A DNA stretch of 64,000 bases from Oscillospiraceae bacterium (GTDB lineage Bacteria > Bacillota > Clostridia > Oscillospirales > CAG-272), in contig SVSN01000004.1 of NCBI GenBank assembly GCA_015064285.1, forward strand, positions 1 to 64,000, given 5' to 3'. This document shows, piece by piece, positions 26,434-34,018 of this stretch (its first letter is position 1; each line of letters begins with the position of its first letter). The notes beneath the pieces are model-generated. The model was not told where the DNA came from. It did no database searches and saw only the letters and a program-made list of their open reading frames with translations. A program made the position numbers and the translations under genes.

Positions 26434-27762
26434 TTATCTTCTCCGCTTCCGCAGCCGTCTTTCCCGCAGATGCGCATTGATGAGCACATATGCAATGGTC
26501 AGAACAATAGCAGAGATCACGAAAGCCTTGAAAAACCGGCCTTCCGTAAAGCTGCGGACACGGGCCAGGAAATACAGAAACTCACTTCGGGCCACACTGG
26601 ATGTGGTCACCAGTGCACAGCTCCCGAGAATCCGGTCGCCCATCAGCACAGTAATGGTACCGGCTTCCTGTCCTGTTTCCACAGGCGCATCCAGCGCGTC
26701 TGTGAATGTATTATAACTGTAACGGATATCTGTCTCTACAACCGTTTCCGAGGGCAGATACACTGTTATGGCATTCTCCGGCACCAGCGTTACGTAGTCC
26801 AGTGTGGAGGAAAGCTGTACCGGCAGTTCACAAACAATCTTATCCGCCCGGAGTACTTCCACATAAGAAAAAGAAGTAAACGCCCATTCAAACAGCTTGA
26901 TGGCATTGATATAGTTGTACAGGCTGCCGTCGATAGACTCTGCTCCCATGACAATAGCCAGATAGGTCAGACCTGTGGCAGGTTCTTCCGCAACGGCACA
27001 GATGGCATAGCCACCCTGGGTTGTGGAACCGGCATTCATCCCTATTGCACGGCTGTAATAGTAATTTACATTATAGTATTTGGAGATCAGGCAGTTCCGG
27101 TTATAAATATTCCGGTAATCGCTTTCATTGGTTGCTTCCATAACGTATTTGGGCGTAGACACGATCTCCATAAACAGCGGCAGGGTGTAGGCATATTTGG
27201 CAATGATAGCCGTATCCGATACCGTTGTGACCATCGCATCGTTGTGCATCCCCGTAGGGTTTGCATAATAGGTGCTGTATGCGCCCAGCCGGGTAGCTTT
27301 TTCGTTCATCTTTTCCACAAAAGCTTCTACAGAGCCATAAGCCGCATAGGCCAGCGCAATGGCAGCATCGTTGGCAGAATTGACCAGCATCCCATGCAGA
27401 AGCTGTTCTACTGTCACCACTTCTCCGCTCTTCAGGCTGATGTTGTTGCCGCCGCTTTTGGAAAGCATTTCCTCGGTGATGACAATCTCTTTCTGCAGAT
27501 TATCCTCAAGCGCTTCGATAGCCACAATCCCGGTCATGATTTTGACAGTGGATGTAGGAAAGATGCGCTCATCGATTCCCTCAGCCAGCAGAACCTCATC
27601 GTTTTCAAAATTATAGAGATAAGCCCCTACGCAGTGGTCCATGGACGGTGCGCCTCCGGAAGTCCCGGAAGAAGGTGCGGCAGCCGTAACGGCAGTCGTC
27701 AGCCATACCGCCAGCTGCACCAGAGCCAGCAGTGCGGCAGCCATTCGTTTGTATCTCATCAT
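26434..27762 (-). CDS. D-alanyl-D-alanine carboxypeptidase homologue (S11), altered third motif
   Basis: A 442-residue DacF-like penicillin-binding protein. It has a signal peptide to about residue 28 and an S11 transpeptidase-like domain with S71-T-V-K74 (S-x-x-K) and S129-A-N131 (S-x-N). A C-terminal beta domain follows, then a membrane helix near 408-428 with a basic tail RERRLRKRRR. The third active-site box, normally G-x-K-T-G, reads G-M-N-A-G at 241-245, so the conserved Lys and Thr are missing. Active enzymes trim the terminal D-Ala of wall pentapeptides; this one may be weak, inactive or changed in specificity. It is the last gene of the glyA-ribF minus-strand run, 10 bp after ribF. 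Confidence 0.85.
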   Translation of the reverse strand: MMRYKRMAAALLALVQLAVWLTTAVTAAAPSSGTSGGAPSMDHCVGAYLYNFENDEVLLAEGIDERIFPTSTVKIMTGIVAIEALEDNLQKEIVITEEMLSKSGGNNISLKSGEVVTVEQLLHGMLVNSANDAAIALAYAAYGSVEAFVEKMNEKATRLGAYSTYYANPTGMHNDAMVTTVSDTAIIAKYAYTLPLFMEIVSTPKYVMEATNESDYRNIYNRNCLISKYYNVNYYYSRAIGMNAGSTTQGGYAICAVAEEPATGLTYLAIVMGAESIDGSLYNYINAIKLFEWAFTSFSYVEVLRADKIVCELPVQLSSTLDYVTLVPENAITVYLPSETVVETDIRYSYNTFTDALDAPVETGQEAGTITVLMGDRILGSCALVTTSSVARSEFLYFLARVRSFTEGRFFKAFVISAIVLTIAYVLINAHLRERRLRKRRR

Positions 27763-27772
27763 TTATCTATAC

Positions 27773-28717
27773 TCATTCCGTTGTACCTGAAAACCGGTTT
27801 CTGACCCGTTCTCCGTCTTTTATGACCTGGGCAGTCAGGGCTTCCAGTGTATCAAACTGTTTTTCATCCCGTATTTTATCAAAGAAGAAAAGCTGCAGTT
27901 CCTGGCCGTACAGATCGCCGGAATACTCAAGAATCCAGGTCTCCACCGTTATATCGGAAGTGTTTCCGTTTACAGTAGGCCGGGAACCGATGTTGCATAC
28001 ACCCGGTTTCTCAAAACGGACTCCATCTTTATCCGCAAACACCGCCATGCAGGCATAAATCCCTCTGGCAGGCGCTGTTTTTCCTGCCGGCAGACGGATA
28101 TTGGCTGTGGGAAAACCCAATTTACGGCCAAGTGCTTTCCCATGCTCCACCACCCCGGTAATGCTGTAAGGTCTTGTCAGCAGACGATTTGCCTCTGTCA
28201 CATTTCCTTCCCGGATCAGCGAACGGATCCAAGTAGAGGAAACCGGCCGGTCATCCATCCGATACGGCGGAACAATCTGCACTGTCACTCCGTTTTCCGC
28301 GCCCCAGCGAAGCAAATCCTCAGCTGCACTTTCCCCGCCGCGTCCAAAACGAAAATTGAAACCGCATACAATGGCAGATGGCGCGAACTGTTCCAGGAGT
28401 ATCTCTCTGAAAAAAGTTTCTCCGGAAAGATGTGCCACCGAAGGAAAAGATTCCAGTGCCAGCCAGCGAACGCCATAACAGGCCAGCAGCGAAGCCCGCT
28501 CCGTCGGATCTGTCAGCAGTTCCCCGGCTTTGGGAAGAGAGGAAAAAGTCCAGACACCCACCCAGCCGTTTTCGCCGGATTGCTCCGCCAGTTCTGCGGC
28601 TGAAGCCAGAAGCTTCTGATGTCCGGCATGGACACCGTCAAAAAAGCCCAGCACCCAAACGCCGCCCCGTGGAACCGAAGCAGCTGTTGTCATGGCAGGC
28701 AGTGAAAGGATTTGCAT
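27773..28717 (-). CDS. ribF: Bifunctional riboflavin kinase / FAD synthetase
   Basis: A 314-residue RibF of usual length. The N-terminal FAD synthetase domain has the nucleotidyltransferase motif GFFDGVHAGH (24-33), then C-G-F-N-F-R-F-G-R-G and S-S-T-W-I-R. The C-terminal riboflavin kinase domain, from ~180, has G-R-K-L-G-F-P-T-A-N-I and the P-T-V-N-G / E-T-W-I-L-E-Y-S-G-D-L-Y-G segment. It makes FMN and FAD in the cytoplasm. GAGGAG precedes the start. There are 48 bp between it and the upstream aldo-keto reductase gene with no evident promoter or terminator, so it is likely in the same operon. It is not linked to truB or rpsO here, as it is in many Firmicutes. Confidence 0.96.
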   Translation of the reverse strand: MQILSLPAMTTAASVPRGGVWVLGFFDGVHAGHQKLLASAAELAEQSGENGWVGVWTFSSLPKAGELLTDPTERASLLACYGVRWLALESFPSVAHLSGETFFREILLEQFAPSAIVCGFNFRFGRGGESAAEDLLRWGAENGVTVQIVPPYRMDDRPVSSTWIRSLIREGNVTEANRLLTRPYSITGVVEHGKALGRKLGFPTANIRLPAGKTAPARGIYACMAVFADKDGVRFEKPGVCNIGSRPTVNGNTSDITVETWILEYSGDLYGQELQLFFFDKIRDEKQFDTLEALTAQVIKDGERVRNRFSGTTE

Positions 28718-28765
28718 GATTACTCCTCTGGTGGAACAAAATTCAGATAACAGGTTTCATCCGGC

Positions 28766-29830
28766 TTAGTAAACCTTCAGCGCAAACACCGGGCATACCG
28801 CCGTACAATACCCGCAGAGCACGCACTTTTCCGGATCCACAGCGGCAGATATACGGACAGCGGTGTTTTTTTCGGGATCAATCCCTTCCGCAGCGGCAAA
28901 AGCAGAACCGAAATCATAAGGATTTTCGTCCTCCGCCGGAACTTCCGTCAGAAGAAGCGCTCCCTGCTGACATCGCTCTACACATCTGCCGCAGCCTTCA
29001 CAGTATTCTTCAATATGGAGCTGCCGCCGGATTTTCTGCAGCCCCACTCCGTTTTCCGAAAACATACCGGTTTCAAAAAAAGCAATGTTGGCATCAACCT
29101 CTGCTTCATCCTGCATCCCCACCGCCACAGCATCCATAAACGGCTGTGACAGCACATAGGAAAATGCAGAGGCAGCATCCTGAAACAGATGGCCGCCGGC
29201 CAGCGCTTTCATACCGAAAATCCCGCAGCCGGTATCATGCAGTCTCGTCAGTGCCAGAGCCATTTGTTCCGGTGTTCCGTCCGCAATGCCGATCCCGGCT
29301 TTGTTGAACAGCGGATGCACCACATCCAGCGGGGTCCCCTCCTCAGCCAGCACCATGGCACCTTCCGCAGCAGCAACATGATGGGTGGAGATCCCCACAG
29401 CACGGATCACGCCTTTTTCCCGCAGTTCAAACAAGGTATCCAGTGCTTCTCTGTGGCCTCTGAGGGTATGGATGCTCTCCTGTTCGTGGAGCATGAACAG
29501 ATCGATCACATCCCTGTCCAGCGCCAGTCTGGCTTCATCCACAGCAGCAAGGGCACCGGCTCTGTCATACGCGTATGTTTTGGAGCTGATGATCACATCT
29601 TCCGGCCGGCGGCATTTTTTCAGCCCGGCACGGATGTGTCCGTAGTTCCGGTAATACTGGGCTGTATCGACAAAATTGATGCCGCGGTCAAATGCGTATG
29701 ACAAGACCTCCCCGGCCCGTTCTTCCGGCAGATCAGCCTGCAGGGGTCCCACAGTCAGGGATCCGAAAGCCAGCCGGGAAACAGGGGGGAGTCGCTTTGT
29801 CAGTATTCTTTTCGGCAGATCAGACACCAA
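28766..29830 (-). CDS. Aldo/keto reductase with C-terminal ferredoxin-type 4Fe-4S domain
   Basis: A 354-residue protein. Residues ~10-270 form an AKR TIM barrel (F-G-S-L-T-V-G-P-L; G-I-N-F-V-D-T-A-Q-Y-Y with the Asp and Tyr of the active site; S-S-K-T-Y with the Lys; L-F-M-L-H-E-Q). The C-terminal ~80 residues carry two cysteine clusters, CEGCGRCVERC and CVLCGYCTAVCP, each suited to one 4Fe-4S centre. Such fusions in anaerobes are thought to link carbonyl reduction to ferredoxin-type electron flow; the substrate is unknown. Its start lies 11 bp inside the end of ireB, so the two are translationally coupled. Confidence 0.88.
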   Translation of the reverse strand: MVSDLPKRILTKRLPPVSRLAFGSLTVGPLQADLPEERAGEVLSYAFDRGINFVDTAQYYRNYGHIRAGLKKCRRPEDVIISSKTYAYDRAGALAAVDEARLALDRDVIDLFMLHEQESIHTLRGHREALDTLFELREKGVIRAVGISTHHVAAAEGAMVLAEEGTPLDVVHPLFNKAGIGIADGTPEQMALALTRLHDTGCGIFGMKALAGGHLFQDAASAFSYVLSQPFMDAVAVGMQDEAEVDANIAFFETGMFSENGVGLQKIRRQLHIEEYCEGCGRCVERCQQGALLLTEVPAEDENPYDFGSAFAAAEGIDPEKNTAVRISAAVDPEKCVLCGYCTAVCPVFALKVY

Positions 29831-30080
29831 GATATTCCTTCAGCAGCGCCGCAATCAGTTCATACCGGTCAATCCGGCGGATCAGCCCGCGGGCATTCTT
29901 ATAGTTGGTGATGTAGGTGGGATCTTCCGTCAGGATATATCCTACCAGCTGATCAATGGGCTTGTGCCCCTTTTCCACCAGTGCATCGTACACAGCACGG
30001 AGCATCTGACGGCGTTCTCTCTCTCTGTCATCTTCATGGATAGAGAACGTAATGGTTTTTTCCATATCGTTTCTGTTCAT
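29820..30080 (-). CDS. ireB: IreB family regulatory phosphoprotein (UPF0297)
   Basis: An 86-residue IreB protein, clear from F-S-I-H-E-D-D, V-Y-D-A-L-V-E-K-G-H-K-P-I-D-Q-L-V-G-Y-I-L-T-E-D-P-T-Y-I-T and K-N-A-R-G-L-I-R-R-I-D-R-Y-E-L. In Enterococcus, IreB is phosphorylated by the PASTA kinase IreK and negatively affects cephalosporin resistance. The N terminus here contains Thr9 and Thr11 (KTITFS), possible phosphosites. In most Firmicutes the gene precedes ruvX; here it lies between glyA and an aldo-keto reductase with which it overlaps by 11 bp. GGAAGG lies upstream. The 84 bp between it and glyA hold no clear promoter. Confidence 0.92.
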   Translation of the reverse strand: MNRNDMEKTITFSIHEDDRERERRQMLRAVYDALVEKGHKPIDQLVGYILTEDPTYITNYKNARGLIRRIDRYELIAALLKEYLGV

Positions 30081-30164
30081 ATATATACCTTCCTTTGGTA
30101 CATAACATATCTGTTGCCGCCATATCCGAAAAGAAAGACGGAAGCAGACAAGGGTTTTGCTTAT

Positions 30165-31409
30165 TTATTTATACAGGGGATACTTTCTGCACAGAGCCAT
30201 AACCTGCTCTCTGACAGCTTCGGCATTATTCTCAAAGTCTCTTGCCACTTCACCGATCAGGTGTGCCAGCAGCTTCATATCTTCTTCCACAAGTCCTCTG
30301 GAAGTCACAGCAGGGGTACCGATACGCACACCGCTTGTAACAAAAGGAGACTGAGGATCGTTGGGAATCGCATTCTTGTTGACAGTGATGTGAACTTCGT
30401 CCAGCATGTGCTCAAATTCCTTGCCGGTCAGACCGAAGGGACGCAGGTCACACAGTATCAGATGGTTGTCCGTACCGCCGGAAACCAGCTTGAAGCCTTC
30501 CGCCAGCAGTCCTTCTGCAAGAGCCGCAGCATTCTTCACGATCTGCTGCTGATAAGCAGTAAACGCAGGCTGCAGAGCTTCACCGAAAGAAACTGCCTTG
30601 GCTGCAATTACGTGTTCCAGAGGACCGCCCTGCGTTCCGGGGAAGATGGCCTTATCAATGGCCTTTGCCAGTTCTTCCCGGCACATGATCATACCGCCTC
30701 TGGGACCGCGCAGAGTCTTGTGGGTGGTGGTGGTCACGATATCCGCATAGGGTACGGGAGAGGGATGCACACCGGCAGCAACCAGACCCGCAATATGAGC
30801 CATGTCCACCATAAAGTATGCGCCAACTTCCCTGGCCACCCTGGCAATCCGTTCAAAGTCGATAACTCTGGGGTAGGCAGATGCACCGGCAACGATCAGC
30901 CTGGGGCTGTGTTCTCTCGCCAGTGTTTCCAGCTGTTCGTAGTTCAGTATGCCGTCATCGTCCACGCCGTAAGGAATGAAGTTATAGTAGTTGCCGGAGA
31001 TGTTCACCGGGCTGCCGTGGGTCAGATGACCGCCGCAGGCAAGATCCATACCAAGCACTGTATCACCGGGCTTCAGCAGAGCAAAATACACAGCGGTATT
31101 GGCCTGAGCGCCGCTGTGGGGCTGCACATTTACGTGCTCGGCACCGAACAGCTTTTTTGCCCGTTCGATGGCGATGGTTTCCGCTTTATCTACCACATAG
31201 CAACCGCCGTAATACCGTTTCCCGGGATATCCTTCCGCATATTTGTTGGTCAGTATACTTCCCATGGCCAGCAGTACCGCTTCGGACACTACGTTTTCGG
31301 ATGCGATCAGTTCCAGGCCGTCACGCTGTCTTTCCAGTTCTTCGGCAACCACTGCGCCGATTTCCGGATCCATTGCGGACAGCCGTGCGATAGATTCGTT
31401 AATGCTCAT
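30165..31409 (-). CDS. glyA: Serine hydroxymethyltransferase
   Basis: A 414-residue PLP enzyme of normal length. It interconverts serine and glycine with tetrahydrofolate, the main source of one-carbon units. Motifs are [42 protein letters not shown], and [13 protein letters not shown] with the Schiff-base Lys. The start at 31409 is chosen for CGGAGG upstream; the open frame extends a further 80 residues through the promoter. It is first in a probable minus-strand operon with ireB, the Fe-S reductase, ribF and the carboxypeptidase homologue. Confidence 0.98.
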   Translation of the reverse strand: MSINESIARLSAMDPEIGAVVAEELERQRDGLELIASENVVSEAVLLAMGSILTNKYAEGYPGKRYYGGCYVVDKAETIAIERAKKLFGAEHVNVQPHSGAQANTAVYFALLKPGDTVLGMDLACGGHLTHGSPVNISGNYYNFIPYGVDDDGILNYEQLETLAREHSPRLIVAGASAYPRVIDFERIARVAREVGAYFMVDMAHIAGLVAAGVHPSPVPYADIVTTTTHKTLRGPRGGMIMCREELAKAIDKAIFPGTQGGPLEHVIAAKAVSFGEALQPAFTAYQQQIVKNAAALAEGLLAEGFKLVSGGTDNHLILCDLRPFGLTGKEFEHMLDEVHITVNKNAIPNDPQSPFVTSGVRIGTPAVTSRGLVEEDMKLLAHLIGEVARDFENNAEAVREQVMALCRKYPLYK

Positions 31410-31466
31410 ATAAGCCTCCGTGAAAGCAAATTTCAAGTTCAGGATAAAAATCATCCCCATGATACT

Positions 31467-31495
31467 ATTATAACAGGTACTGAGGCAAATTGCAA
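31467..31495 (-). promoter_or_regulatory. SigA-type promoter of glyA operon
   Basis: Minus strand: TTGCAA (31495-31490), 17 bp, TATAAT (31472-31467), 57 bp before glyA. The remainder of the 369-bp gap to the divergent MinD-like gene (31496-31634) shows no other recognisable feature. Confidence 0.75.
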
Positions 31496-31634
31496 CAGGG
31501 AAAAACACATTTTTACACATTTCCATTCCGGATTCGCCTGTTCTGTCTGTCATGTACAAGTATTCTTTCAGACCCCAAAATTTCTGCATTTTGTATCGTT
31601 CACACAAATAAAACGAAAAATATTTCTGTAGGTA

Positions 31635-31664
31635 TTGACAAAATGGCATGGACAGTGGTATAAT
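31635..31664 (+). promoter_or_regulatory. SigA promoter of the minD-like operon
   Basis: TTGACA (31635-31640), 18 bp, TATAAT (31659-31664). Both hexamers match consensus. The leader to the start codon is about 108 bases; no riboswitch was recognised in it. Confidence 0.8.
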
Positions 31665-31778
31665 TTATACATTCCATAGGCTAAAATAACGGTATTGTTG
31701 CACGAAGCGGTTTAATAATTCTTTTTCCGCATGAAAAATAACCTTCCGTATCCAGAGTAACAGAAAGCGGGTATTCCC

Positions 31779-32570
31779 ATGAACTCCCCCCTCCATTGTC
31801 TGATTGCGTCCTCAAAAGGCGGTGTCGGTAAATCCACCACAGCCCTGGGACTGGCAGCAGTCTTTGCACGATCCGGCAAACGGGTTCTGCTGGTGGACTG
31901 TGATGTATCCTCCCGTTCTCTGGAAATGTTTTCCGGCACAGCCGACAGAACCGTTTTCCATCTGGGTGATCTGATTCTGGGTCGGTGTGATGCGGAAAAA
32001 GTACGAATCATTCCCTTTTCCGAACTGCCGGATCTGCATTTCTGTCCTGCCCCCACCAGAATGGAGGAAGCTGAAATACGAGAAAGATTCCCCGGCGGCT
32101 TTCCGGAAGCCATCGCTTATGGATGCAAAGCGCTTCTGTCCGACGCTTACGACATAATTCTCATGGATACCGGATCCGGTTACGAAATTCCGCAGGCGCT
32201 GGCTCCTCTCTCCCATGTGGCGCTGGTCTGTGCCGAACAGTCTCCCGCCTCCATCCGGGCTGCATCCTATACGGCCGCCCTTCTGTCATCTATAAATAAA
32301 GTACGTCTGGTGATCTGTTCCTTTGATATTGACGCAGCCAGACGGAATGAACGGGCCGGTATGCTGGAGATGATCGACCGATGCGCTCTGAAATGTGCTG
32401 CTGTGGTACCGCTGGATCCGAAAATGATGAAAGCGCAGGAAAACGGCAGACTGCCGGAGGCAAAATTCCCCGCCATGCAGGCTTACGCCAATCTGGCAAA
32501 ACGGCTGGAAGGCTGGGATGTTCCCCTCTTCACCGGGATCCGGAAGATGAAACGGAAGCACGCACTTTGA
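31779..32570 (+). CDS. MinD/ParA-family ATPase
   Basis: A 263-residue deviant-Walker ATPase. S-K-G-G-V-G-K-S-T sits at residues 12-20 with the signature Lys13. It continues with L-L-V-D-C-D-V-S-S-R-S-L-E, and I-I-L-M-D-T-G-S-G at about 126-134, where MinD usually has D-S/T-P-A-G. MinD positions the division septum with MinC; neither minC nor minE is adjacent. The C terminus (KMKRKHAL) is basic and lacks the clear amphipathic membrane-targeting helix of canonical MinD, so a different partner is possible. It is followed 58 bp later by the MgsA-like gene, an arrangement seen around cell-division genes of Clostridia. Confidence 0.8.
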   Translation: MNSPLHCLIASSKGGVGKSTTALGLAAVFARSGKRVLLVDCDVSSRSLEMFSGTADRTVFHLGDLILGRCDAEKVRIIPFSELPDLHFCPAPTRMEEAEIRERFPGGFPEAIAYGCKALLSDAYDIILMDTGSGYEIPQALAPLSHVALVCAEQSPASIRAASYTAALLSSINKVRLVICSFDIDAARRNERAGMLEMIDRCALKCAAVVPLDPKMMKAQENGRLPEAKFPAMQAYANLAKRLEGWDVPLFTGIRKMKRKHAL

Positions 32571-32628
32571 TAAATTCGTCAGCAAAACCATTCATATACA
32601 AGAAACAGGAAAGGAACGGATTTCATTT

Positions 32629-33066
32629 ATGGATATTGCACTGATCGCCGATGACACCAAAAAGGAATTGATGACCCAATTCTGCATTGCATATTGCGGT
32701 ATTCTGTCCAAACACAATATTTGTGCCACCAGTACCACCGGTAAGTATGTGCAGGAAGCAACAGGCCTGGAGATCGAAAAGCTGCTGCCCGGTTACAATG
32801 GCGGCGAACAGCAGATCACCTCCCGGATTTCCTATAATGAAATCGATGTCCTGCTGTATTTCAGAAGCACAAACCCCAACCATGAAGATGACGAAAGCGA
32901 ACACAATCTGCTGCGTATGTGTGATGTGCACAACGTTCCCGTTGCTACCAACATCGCCACCGCAGAAGTGCTGATCTGCGCTCTCGATCATGGTGATCTG
33001 GACTGGCGTGAAATTGTCAATCCCAAGTCTGACTACAACCGCCGCCGCAGAGGGCTTTCCTATTAA
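32629..33066 (+). CDS. Methylglyoxal synthase homologue with substituted active site
   Basis: A 145-residue MGS-like fold that aligns without gaps to E. coli MgsA over its first ~85 residues (offset 11). Key positions differ: His19 to Asp8, the Gly of T-G-T-T-G to Ser35 (A-T-S-T-T-G), and catalytic Asp71 to Glu60 (G-G-E-Q-Q). The D-P-L segment is S-T-N, His98 aligns with Asp87, and Asp101 with Ser90. Conserved parts are Asp9, I-D-V-L-L, V-P-V-A-T-N-I-A-T-A-E. MgsA converts dihydroxyacetone phosphate to methylglyoxal; whether this protein can is doubtful. The C-terminal tail is basic (YNRRRRGLSY). AGGAAAGGA precedes the start. It lies after the MinD-like gene. Confidence 0.8.
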   Translation: MDIALIADDTKKELMTQFCIAYCGILSKHNICATSTTGKYVQEATGLEIEKLLPGYNGGEQQITSRISYNEIDVLLYFRSTNPNHEDDESEHNLLRMCDVHNVPVATNIATAEVLICALDHGDLDWREIVNPKSDYNRRRRGLSY

Positions 33067-33072
33067 TTTGCC

Positions 33073-33112
33073 CCGCTGTCTTCACATTTATGAATATCCG
33101 TGCAGACAGCGG
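33073..33112 (+). other. Hairpin between mgsA-like gene and ymdB
   Basis: CCGCTGTCT (33073-33081) is a perfect inverted repeat of AGACAGCGG (33104-33112), with a 22-base loop. No T-run follows at once, but a weaker ACGGC/GCCGT stem ending in TTTTTT lies at about 33116-33156. The two could form partial termination or an RNA-processing site between the genes. Confidence 0.45.
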
Positions 33113-33201
33113 ATTCACGGCTATCCGTCCGTCATGGTGGAGGCCGTTTTTTCATCTCCGGGAATACCCCGGAAAGCATAACCAGAACGGGGAGAAACTG
33201 C

Positions 33202-33984
33202 ATGATAAAGCTGCTCTGTCTGGGCGATGTGGTCAGCCGTGCCGGTGTGAAAGCACTGGAAGACGGCTGCATGAAAAAGCTCAGAGAAAAGTATACACCG
33301 GATCTTGTGGTGGTCAACGGTGAAAATGCGGCAGAAGGAAACGGCCTTACGGTAGACGCTGCCGAACGGCTGTATGACTGCGGCGCGGATGTTATCACCG
33401 GCGGAAACCACACCTGGCGCCGGAGGGAACTGTACCGGATGCTGGATGACGCAGAATATCTGATCCGTCCGGCCAATTATCCCGCCGAAGCACCCGGCAT
33501 GGGGTATGTACTGGTGGAAGTCCAGGGATACACAGTACTGGTAGCCAATCTTGCCGGTTGTGTCTATATGGATCCCCTGGCTTCTCCCTTTGACACGCTG
33601 GAGAGAATCCTGTCCAGAGAATCCGGCCGGTATGACATTGCCGTATGCGATTTTCATGCGGAAGCCACCAGCGAAAAGATGGCACTGGCACGAAAATTCG
33701 ACGGAAGACTGTCCGCACTCTGGGGTACACACACCCACGTTGCCACGGCAGATCTGCAGATTCTGCCCGGCGGTACCGGATACATCACAGACCTGGGCAT
33801 GTGCGGTTCCCATGACGGAATTCTTGGTGTGAAAACCGAAGCCATTCTGCATAAGTTTCTGGTGAAAACACCGGTGCAGTTCGAGCCTGCCGAAGGCAAT
33901 GTACAGCTGCACGGCGCCGTATTCACCATCGATCCCGATACGAAAAAATGTGTGAAGACCGAACAGGTCTTTCTGAAAATCTGA
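33202..33984 (+). CDS. ymdB: YmdB-type metallophosphoesterase (TIGR00282)
   Basis: A 260-residue calcineurin-like phosphoesterase. Metal motifs in order are C-L-G-D-V-V-S-R-A-G (residues 6-15), V-V-N-G-E-N-A-A, G-G-N-H-T-W, V-C-D-F-H-A-E-A-T-S-E-K, and G-T-H-T-H-V-A-T-A-D. B. subtilis YmdB is a 2',3'-cyclic-nucleotide phosphodiesterase that affects sporulation and biofilm choices; it is often encoded near rny. Here it follows the MgsA-like gene. The start at 33202 has GGGGAG upstream; the open frame reaches 34 residues further but without a ribosome site. The GH127 gene follows 34 bp later. Confidence 0.92.
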   Translation: MIKLLCLGDVVSRAGVKALEDGCMKKLREKYTPDLVVVNGENAAEGNGLTVDAAERLYDCGADVITGGNHTWRRRELYRMLDDAEYLIRPANYPAEAPGMGYVLVEVQGYTVLVANLAGCVYMDPLASPFDTLERILSRESGRYDIAVCDFHAEATSEKMALARKFDGRLSALWGTHTHVATADLQILPGGTGYITDLGMCGSHDGILGVKTEAILHKFLVKTPVQFEPAEGNVQLHGAVFTIDPDTKKCVKTEQVFLKI

Positions 33985-34018
33985 CCTTTCCATCCTTTAC
34001 AGAACAGGAGATATCATT

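Noticed and set aside
23730..26495. A 921-codon minus-strand frame opposite the isomerase/CoA-ligase fusion
   Set aside because: It mirrors the codon bias of the sense gene, has no recognisable protein motif and runs through the terminators.
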